Of a stretch of 64,000 nt of DNA, positions 21,556 to 33,797 are shown piece by piece. Made by a program: the position numbers and the translations under genes. Within the stretch, counting starts at the first letter, position 1. Each line of letters begins with the position of its first letter. This stretch comes from Rachicladosporium sp. CCFEE 5018 (Eukaryota; Ascomycota; Dothideomycetes; Cladosporiales; Cladosporiaceae). The DNA lies in the NCBI GenBank assembly GCA_002077045.2, contig KZ111163.1:309880-373879 (forward strand). The letters run 5' to 3'. The notes under the pieces are model-generated. The model searched no databases and was not told the DNA's origin. It saw nothing but the letters and a program-made list of their open reading frames with translations.

Positions 21556-24500
21556 ATGGTGAGAATGCATGGCAGTCCAGAAAATACGATCATACTGACG
21601 AGTTTGTAAGGCTGTCACCAAACGCGCCGGCCGCAAGAAGGACGGCCCTCAACCCGTGGCTCAATCTAACACATCAGGCGCACCCGCGATCCGGAAAGCT
21701 GCCTACGAGACCAGCAAGAAGAAGGAAGTCGGAGTCTCAGATCTGACCCTCATCTCGAAAATCAGCAATGAGGCCATCAATGACAACCTCAAAATCCGCT
21801 TCCAGAATGGCGAGATCTACACCTACATCGGCCACGTGCTGGTCTCGGTCAATCCCTTCCGGGACTTGGGGATCTACACAGATGCAGTACTGCACAGCTA
21901 TCAGGGAAAGAACAGATTGGAGGTACCGCCGCACGTGTTCGCGATTGCGGAAGCGTCGTACTATAACATGAAGGCATACAAGGAGAACCAATGTGTGATC
22001 ATCTCCGGAGAATCTGGCGCAGGGAAGACCGAGGCTGCAAAACGCATCATGCAATACATTGCTAGTGTGTCTGGGGGCAGTAATAGCTCGATCCAGGAGA
22101 TCAAGGACATGGTACTGGCTACCAACCCTTTGCTGGAGTCCTTCGGGAATGCGAAGACGTTGCGAAACAACAACAGTTCACGATTCGGCAAATACCTTGA
22201 GATTCAATTCAACGATCAGGGTGAGCCGGTGGGTGCGAACATCAATAACTACCTGCTTGAGAAGAGCAGGGTGGTCGGACAGGTCAAAGAGGAGAGGGAC
22301 TTTCACATTTTCTACCAGTTCACAAAAGCTGCGAGCGAGACATGTCGATCGAACTATGGGGTGCAGCAACCGAATACTTATGCCTATCTGAGCAAAAGCA
22401 AATGCTACGATGTGAACGGGATTGACGATAAGGCGGACTTCAAGGACACGCTGAACGCGATGAAGGTCATTGGGATGTCCCAGCAGGAGATCGATGAAGT
22501 CTTTCGGATGCTAGCTGCTGTTCTCTGGATTGGAAACGTGTCGTTCCGGGAGAATGACGAGGGCAATGCAGAGATCGTCGATCAAAGTGTAGTCGATTTC
22601 GTGGCATACTTGCTGGAGGTCGACTCGTCACATGTGAACAAAGCCATGAGTACACGAACGATCGAGACTGCACGAGGAGGGCGCAGAGGGTCGACGTATG
22701 ATGTGCCAATGAACATTGCGCAGGCTTCTTCAGTGCGGGACGCGCTCAGCATGGCGATCTACACGAATATGTTCGACTGGATCGTGCAGCGCATCAATGC
22801 ATCACTGAAAGCACGAAGTGCCATCAGCCACTCGATTGGCATATTGGACATCTACGGATTCGAGATCTTCGAGAAAAACTCGTTTGAGCAGCTATGCATC
22901 AACTACGTCAACGAGAAGCTCCAACAGATCTTCATCCAGCTCACATTGAAGACCGAGCAGGAGGAGTACGCACGCGAGCAGATCCAATGGACGCCAATCA
23001 AGTACTTCGACAACAAGGTCGTGTGCGAGCTGATCGAGGAGAAGCGACCACCGGGCGTGTTCGCAGCGCTCAATGATGCTTGCGCGACAGCTCATGCGGA
23101 CCCTGCAGCAGCCGATGGCACCTTTGTCCAACGACTGAACGCACTCAGCTCAAACCCGAACTTTGCGCCTCGACAAGGCCAGTTCGTCATCAAGCATTAC
23201 GCCGGTGATGTGAACTACGAAGTCGCAGGCATGACGGACAAGAACAAGGATCAGCTGCTGAAAGATCTACTTTACCTTGTCGGAGAAAGTGGGAACGCAT
23301 TCGTGCAAACCATCTTCCCCGACCGCATAGACCAAGACAACAAGAGGAGACCACCAACGGCAGGCGACAAGATTAAGGCGAGCGCAAATGACCTGGTGGC
23401 CACGTTGATGAAATGTACGCCCAGCTACATCCGCACGATCAAGCCCAATGAGAACAAAAGCCCGACAGAATACAACGATGGCAATGTGATGCATCAAATC
23501 AAGTATCTCGGTCTGCAAGAGAACGTCCGAATTCGGAGAGCAGGCTTCGCGTATCGACAGACGTTCGAGAAGTTTGTGGAGCGCTTTTACTTGCTAAGTC
23601 CGAAGTGTAGCTACGCTGGCGAGTACACTTGGACAGGCGACGCGAAGAGCGGCGTGAAGCAGATCCTGAAGGACACTTCGATACCAGCAGAAGAGTGGCA
23701 AATGGGCATGTCCAAGGCGTTCATTAAGACTCCCGAAACGCTGTTTGCACTCGAGACGATGCGAGATAAGTACTGGCACAACATGGCTATTCGCATACAA
23801 CGCGCGTGGCGGAATTACTTGCGATATCGCATCGAGTGCGCCACACGGATACAGCGCTTTTGGCGGAAGAAGAGCGGCGGCGAGCCAAACTTGAAGCTGC
23901 GAGATCAGGGGCACAAGGTACTTGGAGGTCGCAAAGAACGGCGGAGATACTCCCTTGTAGGCTACCGACGCTTCCTAGGTGACTACCTTGGCATCGACAA
24001 CAAAGGCGGCTCGGGCGAGGTTCTGCGGCGAGCTGCCAACATCGGACCCAGCGAAACGACAAGGTTCTCATGTCGCTGCGAGTTGCTGGTGTCCAAGCTT
24101 GGTCGGTCGAGCAAACCTGAAGCCCGGATGATTGTCCTGACGGAGTCCAACATCTACGTCATCAAGCAAGCACTCGTCAGTGGTCAAGTTCAAATCTCCG
24201 CCGAACGTACTATTCCTATGCGATCAGTCAAATTCATCAGCGCTAGCAATCTCAAGGACGACTGGTTCTCAATCGGGGCGGGCAGTGCGCAAGAGCCAGA
24301 CCCGTTGATCAATTGCGTCTTCAAAACCGAGTTCTTCACGCAGTTCAGCGTGCTCACCCGCAACGCGATACCCATTCAGGTCGGCGACGCGATCTCATAC
24401 AACAAGAAGCCTGGCAAGCCCGCCGCGGTCAAAGCTGTCAAGGACCCGAATGTACGACGAGACGACTTGTACAAATCCGGACAGATTCACACTGGCCCCG

Positions 24501-25449
24501 GCGAGCCACCAAACTCAGTCAGCAGAGCCACACCCAAAGGCAAGCCCGTTGCAGCAAAGCCCGTCAAAGCTGGCGGCCTGCTCAAGAAGAGCACGGGCGG
24601 GAAGCTCAGCCAGCAAGCTGCTGCTGCTAACCGGAGACCAGTGCCTGCGTCCCAGCCTTTGCCAGGCAGAGGCTACGTAGAGCCGCCCAAACCGCAAGCA
24701 GAGCGGATCATGCCTCAAGCTGTGCCACAGCCCGTGATGCGACAGGAGAGAGTCGTACCCGTGCCTATGCCCCAACCTGTGAGCCAACTTACCAATGGGT
24801 ATGGCGTGGCGCATGCTAGGAACGCCTCGACTGAGTCACACGATTCGATCAGAGCGCCGCCGCCGCCGCCACCACCTGTGGCTCCTGCTGCGCCGAAGGA
24901 TCCGCAATACAGGGCTATGTATGACTTTGCTGGGCAGACGAGTGGGGAATTGAGTCTGAGGAAGGACGAGGTGATCTTGATCACGCAGAAGGAGTCGAAT
25001 GGTACGTACATTCCCCTCCTTTCCCACCTGCTGGATATGCTAACATTTGCGCGATAGGCTGGTGGCTGGCCAAACGCCTCGACCACAGCGCCTCCGGCTG
25101 GACTCCTGCAGCCTACCTCGAAGAAGTCAAGACCGCTCCTCCTCCGCCTCCGCCCCCACCAACCATCTCGCGACCGCCTCCACCTCCCGCCCCTGCAGCC
25201 GCCAAAACAAACGGCACGTCCGCCAAGCCTGGCCCTCCAGCGCCTCCTGCCAAGCGACCCGCCGGCCGAAAGCCGGCGCCTGCGACCCCGCGGGACAGTG
25301 GGTATAGTAATGGTGGATTGCAGGCTAGTGGAGGGGAGAGTGGTGGAAACAGTGGGAGGGTCACTCCGAATGGCGGTGGGGCTGGTTTGGCGGGTGGACT
25401 GGCGGAGGCATTGAGGGCGAGGCAGAAGGCGTTGAGGGGGGACGATTGA
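21556..25449 (+). CDS. myoA: Class I myosin
   Basis: An actin-based motor that drives endocytosis and polarised growth at cortical patches. Exons are 21556-21558 (the ATG alone), 21611-25001 and 25058-25449, giving 1,261 aa, the normal length for fungal myosin I. Domains in order: motor head with P-loop GESGAGKT from residue 134; TEDS-site Ser362 in RRGSTYD, where PAK-type kinases act; switch/relay segments (LDIYGFEIFEKNSFEQ); IQ-type neck (IQRAWRNYLRYRIECATRIQ, split over two IQ motifs); basic TH1 membrane-binding domain; Pro-rich TH2; an SH3 domain starting YRAMYDFAG, interrupted by the last intron; and a Pro-rich tail ending in a short acidic GDD. The family usually ends in a longer acidic Arp2/3-binding segment, which looks reduced here. 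Confidence 0.95.
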
Positions 25450-25568
25450 GAGAAGGCCACAAACATGGGATGTTGAATGAATTACGAGAACGCATCTTGT
25501 GCCACGTTGAGCACTTTGCGATTGAACGACTATGTGCCGTCGAACAGAGACCAGATAAGTGCAGCATG

Positions 25569-26569
25569 CTACCGCTTAACCCCCTCCAAGAGCTCCTCCA
25601 CCATCGTCCCCACATGCTCAATAAATACCGAAATATGCCCCTCCCCCTGCAGCAAATGCGCCTTACACCACTCATCCGGCAAATGCTTGACAATCCACTC
25701 CCCATGCGCAAACGGCACCATCTGGTCCTCACTTCCCTGCCAAACCGCAGTAGGCACTTTCACCTCCTCGACCTCGAACCCCCACGGGTTCATGAGCTCC
25801 ATGTCGTCGTCGAACCAGCCGTCTGTGCTGTGCTTGAGTCCTTCGTGGATGCCTTCCACCACGCCTTGGCCGAGGGTGGCGTTTGACAGGAGGGCTTTCT
25901 TGTCGACTTCGGGCAGGATGGAGGCCATTTCTTGGACTAGGCCGGCGGCGTCAGCGGCGAGGAGGCCGGGACGTTGGGAGTCTAGTAGCTTGCGCAGGGC
26001 GGTTTTGCCTTCGAGGGCGGCGTTGAATTCGTCGATGTCTGCAGTATGTCAATATGGAAGACAGATGTAGACCAGTGGCCATCACGCACTGTCTTGGCCT
26101 TGCCCGGCGAGGAAGTCCAGGTCGTCTTTGCCATATGGAGCACAGCCTGCCACGCAGAGCGCGGCTTTCACGCCCTTCAGACGGGCTGCGCAGGCAAGGA
26201 CGTGAGGTCCTAGAGCTTCGTTAGACTCGCTACATCTTACAGTTTCCAGGAGTGATGCAATGTCATACCTCCACCGCTCCAGCCTCCTACGACACAGTCC
26301 TTGATCCCTAGATGCTCATTCAGTGCAGTCACATCAGCTACTGTATCGACTACTACGCGGCCTTCGTGTCGACTTGAGTCACCATAGCCCGGCCGTGACA
26401 GGGCAATGATCTTCAGTCCTTTAGTCTTGCATAGCTCGTCTAGGCTAGGTGGTACTGCGAGTCGAGATCCCGGTGTGCCATGAAGCCAGATGAATGGGTA
26501 GCCATTCGTGTCGCCGTCGATGTGGAAGTCGATCACTCGGCCATCGTGAAGCTTGAACTGTTGAGACAT
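25569..26569 (-). CDS. Alpha/beta hydrolase
   Basis: A serine hydrolase of the alpha/beta fold, 296 aa. Exons on the minus strand are 26269-26569, 26090-26209 and 25569-26038, with introns of 59 and 51 nt (GTATGA and GTGCGT donors). The oxyanion motif HGTPGS lies at about residues 30-35. The nucleophile elbow is GGWSGG with Ser98, an acid is likely in the WQGSEDQMVPF segment, and the catalytic His is in LLQGEGHIS near the end. No signal peptide, so probably cytosolic. It belongs to the broad proline-iminopeptidase/haloperoxidase-like group; substrate unknown. Its 3' end faces the 3' end of the myosin gene, 119 bp away. Confidence 0.9.
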
Positions 26570-27232
26570 GACGATGAAGTGGAAATGTAGAGTCGTATAT
26601 TCGATGGAGGAGTTGGACTAGCAACTATGGAAGAGGGATATGGAAGTGACTGCGAGATGAATAGAGAAGTTCAAGAAGCACTCATAAGCTTTCCCTGCTG
26701 TATGAAGAGTAGTAGCCGTAAGACTCACCTGTTGCATGTGGAGACACTACCACGATGACATCGAATCACTCATGTCAGCTCCGAGGCAGCCGGCCAAATG
26801 AGGAAGCTGGCGAGCATACGAACTCCGAGTGCGATGCCGGGCGCGCTGCGAATGAATGCCGCACAACCAAAGCCAGTCAAGATGGGCCACACGTGCAATG
26901 GAGCTGTTGATGTGGAGGTCCCAAGGCCCTCCATGTACTGTAGAAGTGGTCGACTAGAGATCGTATGAAGTGGACGTCAGCGATGCCAAGAGTTTATACC
27001 CGCTAAGTCACATGACGCACAGTGCAAAAGTTTGACCTCACTTGCCTATTTGGGTGATATGCTGGTGAAGATGTAAAAAATGCCTCGCTTCGCAAACTCC
27101 CTGCCTCCAGCAAAGCTCTGATGGCCCAAAAGGCGAAAAATAATGGTCTGATTATCATCTGAGATGATAGCGTTGAGTGAGCCCCTGAGAAGATGTTAGG
27201 ATGAGGCAGGTACAGAATTTTCACGGGATCTA
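26570..27232. other. Intergenic region
   Basis: Promoter side of the hydrolase plus the 3' flank of the tRNA-like gene. An A/T-rich patch lies around 27060-27190. No protein gene recognised. Confidence 0.5.
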
Positions 27233-27320
27233 CTCACAACGCGGGGGTCGAACCCGCGACCTTGAGATCGCAGTGTTGATGACTAAGAGTCTCACGCTCT
27301 ACCGATTGAGCTCTGTTGAA
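27233..27320 (-). tRNA. tRNA-Lys(CTT)-like gene with intron; acceptor stem mispaired
   Basis: Read on the minus strand, the D arm (GCTC...GAGC), anticodon arm (TGAGA/TCTCA with CTT at 27285-27287) and T arm (GCGGG-TTCGACC-CCCGC) are all intact, as are the A and B box promoters. An intron of about 15 nt sits just 3' of the anticodon, the canonical place. The acceptor stem is the problem: the seven bases before the D arm pair badly with the seven after the T arm (about four mismatches), and position 8 is not U. It may be a tRNA pseudogene or a chimera. Anticodon identity is clear; activity is doubtful. Confidence 0.6.
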
Positions 27321-27526
27321 CCATTAGCGAAGGTTTTGAGAGGTAGAATCGGGTGGAACGTACAGCCGGGCTGATTGGATGGCAAAGTCGCGATAAAAAC
27401 TAGTATAATCTTTTTTAATGGGGGGGAATCCGAAGTTATCTGGCAAGCGAGAACGCTTCAATGGCTAGGCCTTGAGAGCAGTGGAGGCTCTCAGACCGAA
27501 CAGTGCCATTTCTAGGCTACTCTACA

Positions 27527-29373
27527 CTACTTCAGCATCTCCACCCCAAACACCCTCCCCAAAATACTATACCCTTTCCCCTCCGCATCCGTCTTGATCC
27601 AGAACTCGTCCGCGCCAGGGGCCCCATACACCGCCAGATCCAGAAGCTCCCACTGCACGCAATTGTTCGCCCGGATCTGCTCGCTCGGATACTCGACTCC
27701 CGGATCGGTTACGACAGCATGCCACTTCCTGATCTCACAGCCATCGTCCAGCTTCTTGATGATCAGTGTAGGATACAGCCGTACTTCCAAGGTCTTTGCT
27801 TCTGGCAGATTGAAGATAACCGGAAATCCCACATTCAGGACGTCCGTAGAGTTGGACGTGAAGCTCGTGACCTTCAAGCCGGGGAGACCGGGCTCGGTGA
27901 TAAGAGTGATGCTGGAGTTCAGCGTGACGCCAAGGAGCGAGGGCACTTTGTAGGTACCCGCGAGATTCGTCTGAGCTTGCGATCGGGCAGTAGCTTCAAG
28001 GCCCGGGAGTAGTGTCTCCATGATCAAGCCCGAGAGTGCGAGCTGAGTCGGCGCACCTCCAGTACCAGCTGTGAGGACTGTAAAACCGACGTTGTAGTCG
28101 GGGATGAGGATGATGACAGAGTGGTAGAGGCCTAGACAATATTAGTGCTGGTTGATTACGGCGAGCGGTGCAGTACTTACCGATATCGCCCTGTTTAGTG
28201 TACACATCCACAACACGATCCTCGATCTGCCATCGAATGATCTCCCAGGCTATACCAACGGATTGCTGCCATACAGAGGTATGTGTGAGTGGCTTCATCC
28301 ACCTCCGCGTATCGACGGCTGAAATTTGAGTACTGTTGAGTATGGCCTGGCCAAATTTCTCCAAATCCCGCTGCGTGGAGTAGACACCTCCAGCGGCACC
28401 TGCGTCACCGATTGGGATGGCAAAGTAGCTGGACAGCACATTGCCGGGAATGATACCAGTCGTGGTATTTGGCTTCAGTGCGTAGCTGCTGTTGCCCATG
28501 TTAAGCTTGGCGAAGACATCATTGTGCATCAAATCTTCCATTGAACGGCCCGTGATATTCTCAAGCGCATAGCCTAGGATCTGGTACCCTCCATTCGAGT
28601 ATGCCGGAGTCCTGAACGGCAGCACTGTAGGCGGCTCCTGCAAGAAAGCGTTCAGAGCATCCTCCCGCAAGCATGGATTCTCACTGCATTGCGGCAATGC
28701 GACGGGCGGCTTTGGGGGCAGGCCAAAGCTCGTGATAGGAATTCCACCGACACTCGTTGGCGGCGGCGCTGGTGTATGGCCGCGAGCTATGCCAGCCATG
28801 TGGCTTGCAAGCGCTCCGAGGGTAATGGAAGACCAGTCCGTGCATTCGAGTGGATCCTTGGCGAAGGAGCAGTTCGTAGCAGCAGCAGCGAGTTCGGGGA
28901 CGAATTCAGTGACTGGACGATCCCAGTACGCATGCCCGACTTCGACGAGGTATGTGTATGCTGTGATAAGCTTGCTGAGACTACCGATGCGGTAGATGGA
29001 GTCCTCTATCTTCTTGTCAGTACCCGCCATCAATCATTCGGACTCTTCCATTCGTACCAGTCACTGCCTTCACGCTCCCCTTTGCAAGAGTAGCAGTGTC
29101 GGCCGTGTGCTGCACCGAGAGCAACGTCGAGTCCAATTCGAAGATGCCGATTGACCAACTCGTCTGATTCGCCTTGAGAGTCGTCAACAATGCGTCGTCG
29201 GCCACTGTGGCATTCTTCAGCGCATCGCTGATATTCTGAACAACGTCTTTGAAGACCAGATCTGAAGAGAGTCCCAAGGGAGCAGGGTAGTCAGGTCCGA
29301 GGATGCCGCAGGGGACGTATGGTACAGCAACTGCGATAGCCGCGATGAAAGGAAGGACAGTAACGGAACGCAT
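27527..29373 (-). CDS. Secreted serine beta-lactamase / penicillin-binding-type hydrolase
   Basis: A class C beta-lactamase-like serine hydrolase, 581 aa. Exons on the minus strand are 29058-29373, 28181-29005 and 27527-28131, with introns of 52 and 49 nt. The start MRSVTVLPFIAAIAVAVP gives a clean signal peptide, so I prefer it to an in-frame ATG 19 codons upstream. The SxxK motif is S114-L-S-K117 and the YxN motif is Y241-S-N243, the two catalytic signatures of the family. N-glycosylation sequons are common. A C-terminal beta-rich domain of about 190 aa follows the catalytic part. Fungal relatives are extracellular esterases or amidases of uncertain substrate; antibiotic resistance should not be assumed. 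Confidence 0.9.
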
Positions 29374-30025
29374 CGTGAATAACGCTATACAGTGAACAAC
29401 AGATGGAAAGGAGATAGTCGACGTGAACATACCTCAAGTCCGACTATAAGACCTCAACCTCAAGTCTTCGCCATCCTCCGCCAAGACGCGGTGCCTCGCA
29501 GCCGTATGATCGACGAGCCTATGCTTGCGTAGCACAAACCCAGCCCACTCCCTTGACAATCCATTTCCATACCACTCACCATGTCATCAGGATGCTATGT
29601 CAATCTCCCGAGACCATGCGGAAGAAACGTTGGCCAGTTCGCACTCTCGTAATATGGGGAAATTCAATTAGGCGAAGTTTTGAGGTACCTGATTGGCTGC
29701 ATCGTAAACTCCAACGTGCGGCTGTGCTCTACAGTCCCAGATCCTTGTCGTGATCTCCGCTGTCTCGGAACTTGACGGTGATGACAATGCGATCCTTTGG
29801 GCAGTGTCGGGGTTAGGTGATACGAGAATAGAGTTTCGCAAGTCCTTCGAGGTCGTTGCTGTGAGTTCCTGACACGCTTTTTATCCCGCCATGATCATAA
29901 TAAACACTCGAACTGTGGTCACTTCTGCCCGCTGGGGGGCGGCCATGGTGAATAAATAACGAACAATTATCAGACGTACAGCCTAGCTATGCCAGACTTT
30001 CGAACTCGACCACCCCCCGTTTGCT
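29374..30025. other. Intergenic region
   Basis: Promoter of the beta-lactamase-type gene and 3' flank of the GH55 gene, both minus strand. No gene seen. Confidence 0.55.
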
Positions 30026-32696
30026 TCAAGGGTACTCGAATATCGCAACAGTATCCGCAAAAGTATTCCCATTCGCCGCCTCGGGAACCAAAGCAACCTG
30101 ATCGACCTCGACCATGATCGCGGTCCCGACGGTATTCAGCGCATACAGGTAGATCGCCTCGCTCTGCTCAACGCTGACAGTGTACTGCTGGCAATTCGTC
30201 GTCAGGAGACAACCGCCATCGTAGTTGTTGAAGAAGGAGTAGAGACCTGGAAATGTTAGCGAAAGTTGGTGTGACAGGGAGAAGGGGAGTTCATACCAGC
30301 GCCATAGTTGTAAATGTACGTGCTGTTGAAGATGCGGAGACCAAAGGTCTTGGGGCAAGTCGGCAGGTAGCATTGTGTGAAGTCTGGATCGGACCAGCCT
30401 GCCAGAGGTGGGTAGTTGGACAGAGAGTTCGGGTTGTTCTGCATGTAGCTGATCGCGAAGTCAGTTTCATCAGACCATTCCGCGGTCGAGAATGTACAAC
30501 TTACGCCGTCTCGCTCTGAATGACACCCATGTAGATTTCCTTCGCATTGGCGATGTTGTAGTTGTACAGTTGCGAATGCTCGAACGAGCTGCCGTAGATC
30601 CACACCGGACCTTGACTCTCCACCAGCAATCCACGGCCGTTGTACACCTCAATCTGATTGTGATCAGCGAGGTCCATCTCGTGATCAGCCACCCAGCCCC
30701 AATTGTTAGACATCACAAGACTAGCAGTCTTAGTCAAATGCAGAAGCAGGAACGCAGCATAGCAAGTCTTACTTGCACCGTGTGCGAAGTTCGGCTGCTT
30801 GGCGCAGTTGTTGGACTGCAGCTGAGTACCATTGCCACCACCAATGCGCCAATGCGTGTCCCACATGCCTGTCGCGCCCGGAAAGGTGCCCGCGAGATTC
30901 CACTCCATCATGATGGCGCCTGGCGCTGGACCGAGAGTCTGGAATACCATGTCCGTGATCTCGACCGTACCTTTGTCACCCGGCTGGCCGACGCGGAAAG
31001 CGACTCTGGGATTGTTCATGTCGCCGAAGTCTGATCCAGCCGAGCCGTCTACCATCATCAGCGGCCACAGTTCACCCACCATCTTCGCAGTGTTGGGGAT
31101 CGTGATGGTATGGCGGATGACATACGCGCCGTGATCGAAGTAGGCGATTTCACCGTTGGCGTAGTTTACAGAATTTAAGAAGCTCTGTACGTTTGCAGTA
31201 TCGTCGCGAACACCATCGCCGTAGCAGCCAAAGTCATACGACGACTTGAACTTCGTGACAGGCACACCTTCATACTGTGGCTTCGATCTCTCCAGAACCA
31301 TGCCCGCGCGAGGTCCGTCTGTCAATAGCAGGCTTGTTGGCTTCGTCGGCTGACCCACAAGCTGCTGAATTCGTGCCGAGTTAGCGGCTGGTCCATAGCA
31401 TGTGAGGTTGTTCTCGGTGTACATGCTCTCGTAAGCGGTGTATGCTTTTCCTTGCACGTAGCTACGAACGAGCTGATTACCAGGGATGATGACAGTCCCG
31501 TTCTTGTATTGCACTGCAGGATCAGTATTGATGAAGTTGACGTTGTCGAGCACAAGAGTGCCGGCGGCGGTTGGCGTGCTGTTGCCAGAGAATGATGTGA
31601 TGATGCCAGTGTCGGTATTGGTGAATACCGAATCCTGGAACACAAGAGATCCAGTCGCAGGAACGTCACCGCCCGAGGACATGTCGACTGCGGTGCCGCA
31701 GTTATTGACAAAGATGCTCTTGTACATGAACACCCAGTTCCAATTCTGAAATATGGCAGTATTGCATCGGTTGAAGGTCAAATTACGCATGGTGAACTGC
31801 TGATTGCCTGCGAACAAACCGATACCGCCTCCGTTGAAGATGAGATCTTCGAGATGGCCTCCAGAACCATTGTCCATGAAGACACCTTGCTGCGCGTTGC
31901 CGTCACCTGGTGTACCGACGACGCAATTGAAGACGATGTTCTGTAGACTCGTGGCTTGCGCGACTTGCCAATGTATGCCGTGGACGCCTCTATTCGGATC
32001 GACTAACGTTAGATCGAAGACGAAATTCCTTATCTGGCGCCACATGTTGTTCTGATTCTGGAACCAGTTGAATCCGTACGGTAGGTACGGGTTGGCGTCG
32101 AACAACCCAATCGCATCAAATTCAGGCGTCCCCTTGATTATTGGCAAGTTGTTCGCATCTCCGACCATGGCGGTGTAGTAGTACAGATTGATCTTCTGCG
32201 ACACCATATATGTTCCAGCGGGGAAGTACACGATAGCTGGCGTAGTCATCGAGCTATCGCAGCCAAGACCGCATCGTCCGCCATCCGAAGTAGCGTTCCC
32301 CAGGGCCCAGGTGTCGTCTGTCACGCCATCTCCTTTCGCTCCATAATCCTTGACATTTCGCCAGACCACATACGACGCGTTGACGCCGTACACTGCTTTG
32401 CCCTGTCGCTTGATCTGCGAGACCCAGTAGGGAGTCCCGGAGCCGTAATTGTCAGCACGCTTCTCGTGGTTGAAGGTGTGCACTGGGCTCTCCATGTCAT
32501 CTGAGCCGTACAGATCTTCCAGCTGAGGTCCAGAGATGAGATCGCCATCCGGTTGACTGGGTATCGGCAAAGCATGGCTCAAGTCATTGACGGAGCCGAA
32601 CTCGAAAGTCTGTTGGATCGCTTCCACTCTGGCGTAGTACGTGCAAACGAGTAGGCTTGCGGCAAACCAGCACCGAGCACTCGGATACCTCGCCAT
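30026..32696 (-). CDS. Glucan 1,3-beta-glucosidase, GH55 family (secreted)
   Basis: An extracellular exo-1,3-beta-glucanase of the double beta-helix GH55 type, 854 aa, acting on laminarin or fungal wall glucan. Exons on the minus strand are 30505-32696, 30297-30448 and 30026-30246; the introns are 56 and 50 nt (GTAAGT and GTATGA donors). A signal peptide (WFAASLLVCTYYARVEA) is followed by a pro-like segment with a KR site. Two pectate-lyase-like modules are visible: WRNVKDYGAKGDGVTDDT near the start and SSYDFGCYGDGVRDDT midway, each opening a beta-helix. Other family blocks are IVYFPAGTYMVS, GVHGIHWQVAQATSLQN and WGWVADHEMD. Several N-glycosylation sites. It sits near other secreted enzymes but shares no operon-like spacing. 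Confidence 0.92.
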
Positions 32697-33206
32697 GGCG
32701 GCTAAAGCTGATGAGCGGCGTGACTACTACGCCTTCAATTTATGTTTCCGATTCGAAGGTATTCCAGAATGATGAGTCGTGACCTTCAAGTCCTCGAGTG
32801 GCAGCCCTGCGCGTCAGAGCGGCATGTTTTCTGCTTCGACGCGCAAAGGAATGCATGGCATATGAGTTGCTCAGTATCCGGGGCATGCAAGGGTCTTAGC
32901 TACTGTAGCCTCTGGAGTCTGCACGCCTCTAATACTTCCCAAAGAAGAATATATGTTTTGGATGTGCGGACAGCTCGTCCATGAAGGGATGCGAAGTGCG
33001 AACTGCGGTGCCTAGAAAGAAAACCTCTCCAGTTGGGTAGTCGCGTCTCTGTGCACCTGCTGTGGCGACGTTGGTGCGGCAGCACACCATGTGACATGAT
33101 TGGAGCTCGACTGAGACCAGGAGAACCGACGCTACTCACTTGATCGCAATCATCTTAGCACTTAGAACCGGAGAAGCGAGGGCACAAGGCTTTCACTCCA
33201 TAGCGT
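32697..33206. other. Intergenic region
   Basis: Promoter of the GH55 gene and 3' flank of the Cdc26-like gene. Nothing else recognised. Confidence 0.55.
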
Positions 33207-33476
33207 TCAACCCCTCGCCCCCTGCCCGCCCATGATCCTGGCCTCTCTCGCCTTTCGCGCTCTCGCGGCCGCAGTCTGCGCACTCACAGCCGGAGAGTCA
33301 TCATGTCCAGCATCGCTGATGTCTTCGGTCGTGTCCTGAGAGCTGCTGGGTTCCCCAGTGCCATAAGTTGCGGCTTGCTGAGCTGCCGCTGCTCGTTCGC
33401 GAGCATCTTTGCGGTCTTCGGCCAGAGTGATGTCCGCCTGTGTGAGAGTGATCTTTGTTGGTGGGCGGGAGAGCAT
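33207..33476 (-). CDS. CDC26: Probable anaphase-promoting complex subunit Cdc26
   Basis: A small 89-aa protein in a single exon. It begins MLSRPPTKITLTQADI, matching the short N-terminal Cdc26 signature (MLRRxPTxIxLxxxDI) that inserts into the TPR groove of Cdc16/Apc6 and stabilises the APC/C ubiquitin ligase. The rest is low-complexity: Ala-rich helix, Ser/Asp middle and a basic end, as in fungal orthologues. The assignment rests on the N-terminal motif and the size alone. It is divergent from the 33798 gene. Confidence 0.65.
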   Translation of the reverse strand: MLSRPPTKITLTQADITLAEDRKDARERAAAAQQAATYGTGEPSSSQDTTEDISDAGHDDSPAVSAQTAAARARKAREARIMGGQGARG

Positions 33477-33797
33477 CGCTAGGATGGAGCGCTGGAGGTC
33501 AGGAAATTGATAGTGATCTGCGAGAGCTTTGCTGTGGAAAGTAGTGTGCTGTGTCTCCTGTATGTCCTGTGCTACACTAGATGTCTGAAGCTATGGATAC
33601 CTAAGTGAAGTTACCAACTAGAATGCTATACAGAGTCTGGTAAGACGCTGTTGAGGTGTGAAACGAACCTCGCTGCCGCTTCGAAGATATGGCTTGGCAT
33701 TCCCGAGCTTTGGTCCATCACCTCCAAAGGTTGTAGAAGGCACCGGGCAGTATACGACCATTCACGTGCAAGACTCCTACATCCCCACCATCTCACC
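33477..33797. promoter_or_regulatory. Divergent promoter, Cdc26-like / mitochondrial protein
   Basis: About 320 bp between divergent start codons. No TATA box stands out. Confidence 0.4.

Noticed and set aside
27527..32696. A secondary-metabolite or antibiotic-resistance cluster
   Set aside because: The beta-lactamase-type hydrolase and GH55 enzyme are ordinary secreted proteins. No synthase, P450 or regulator is near.
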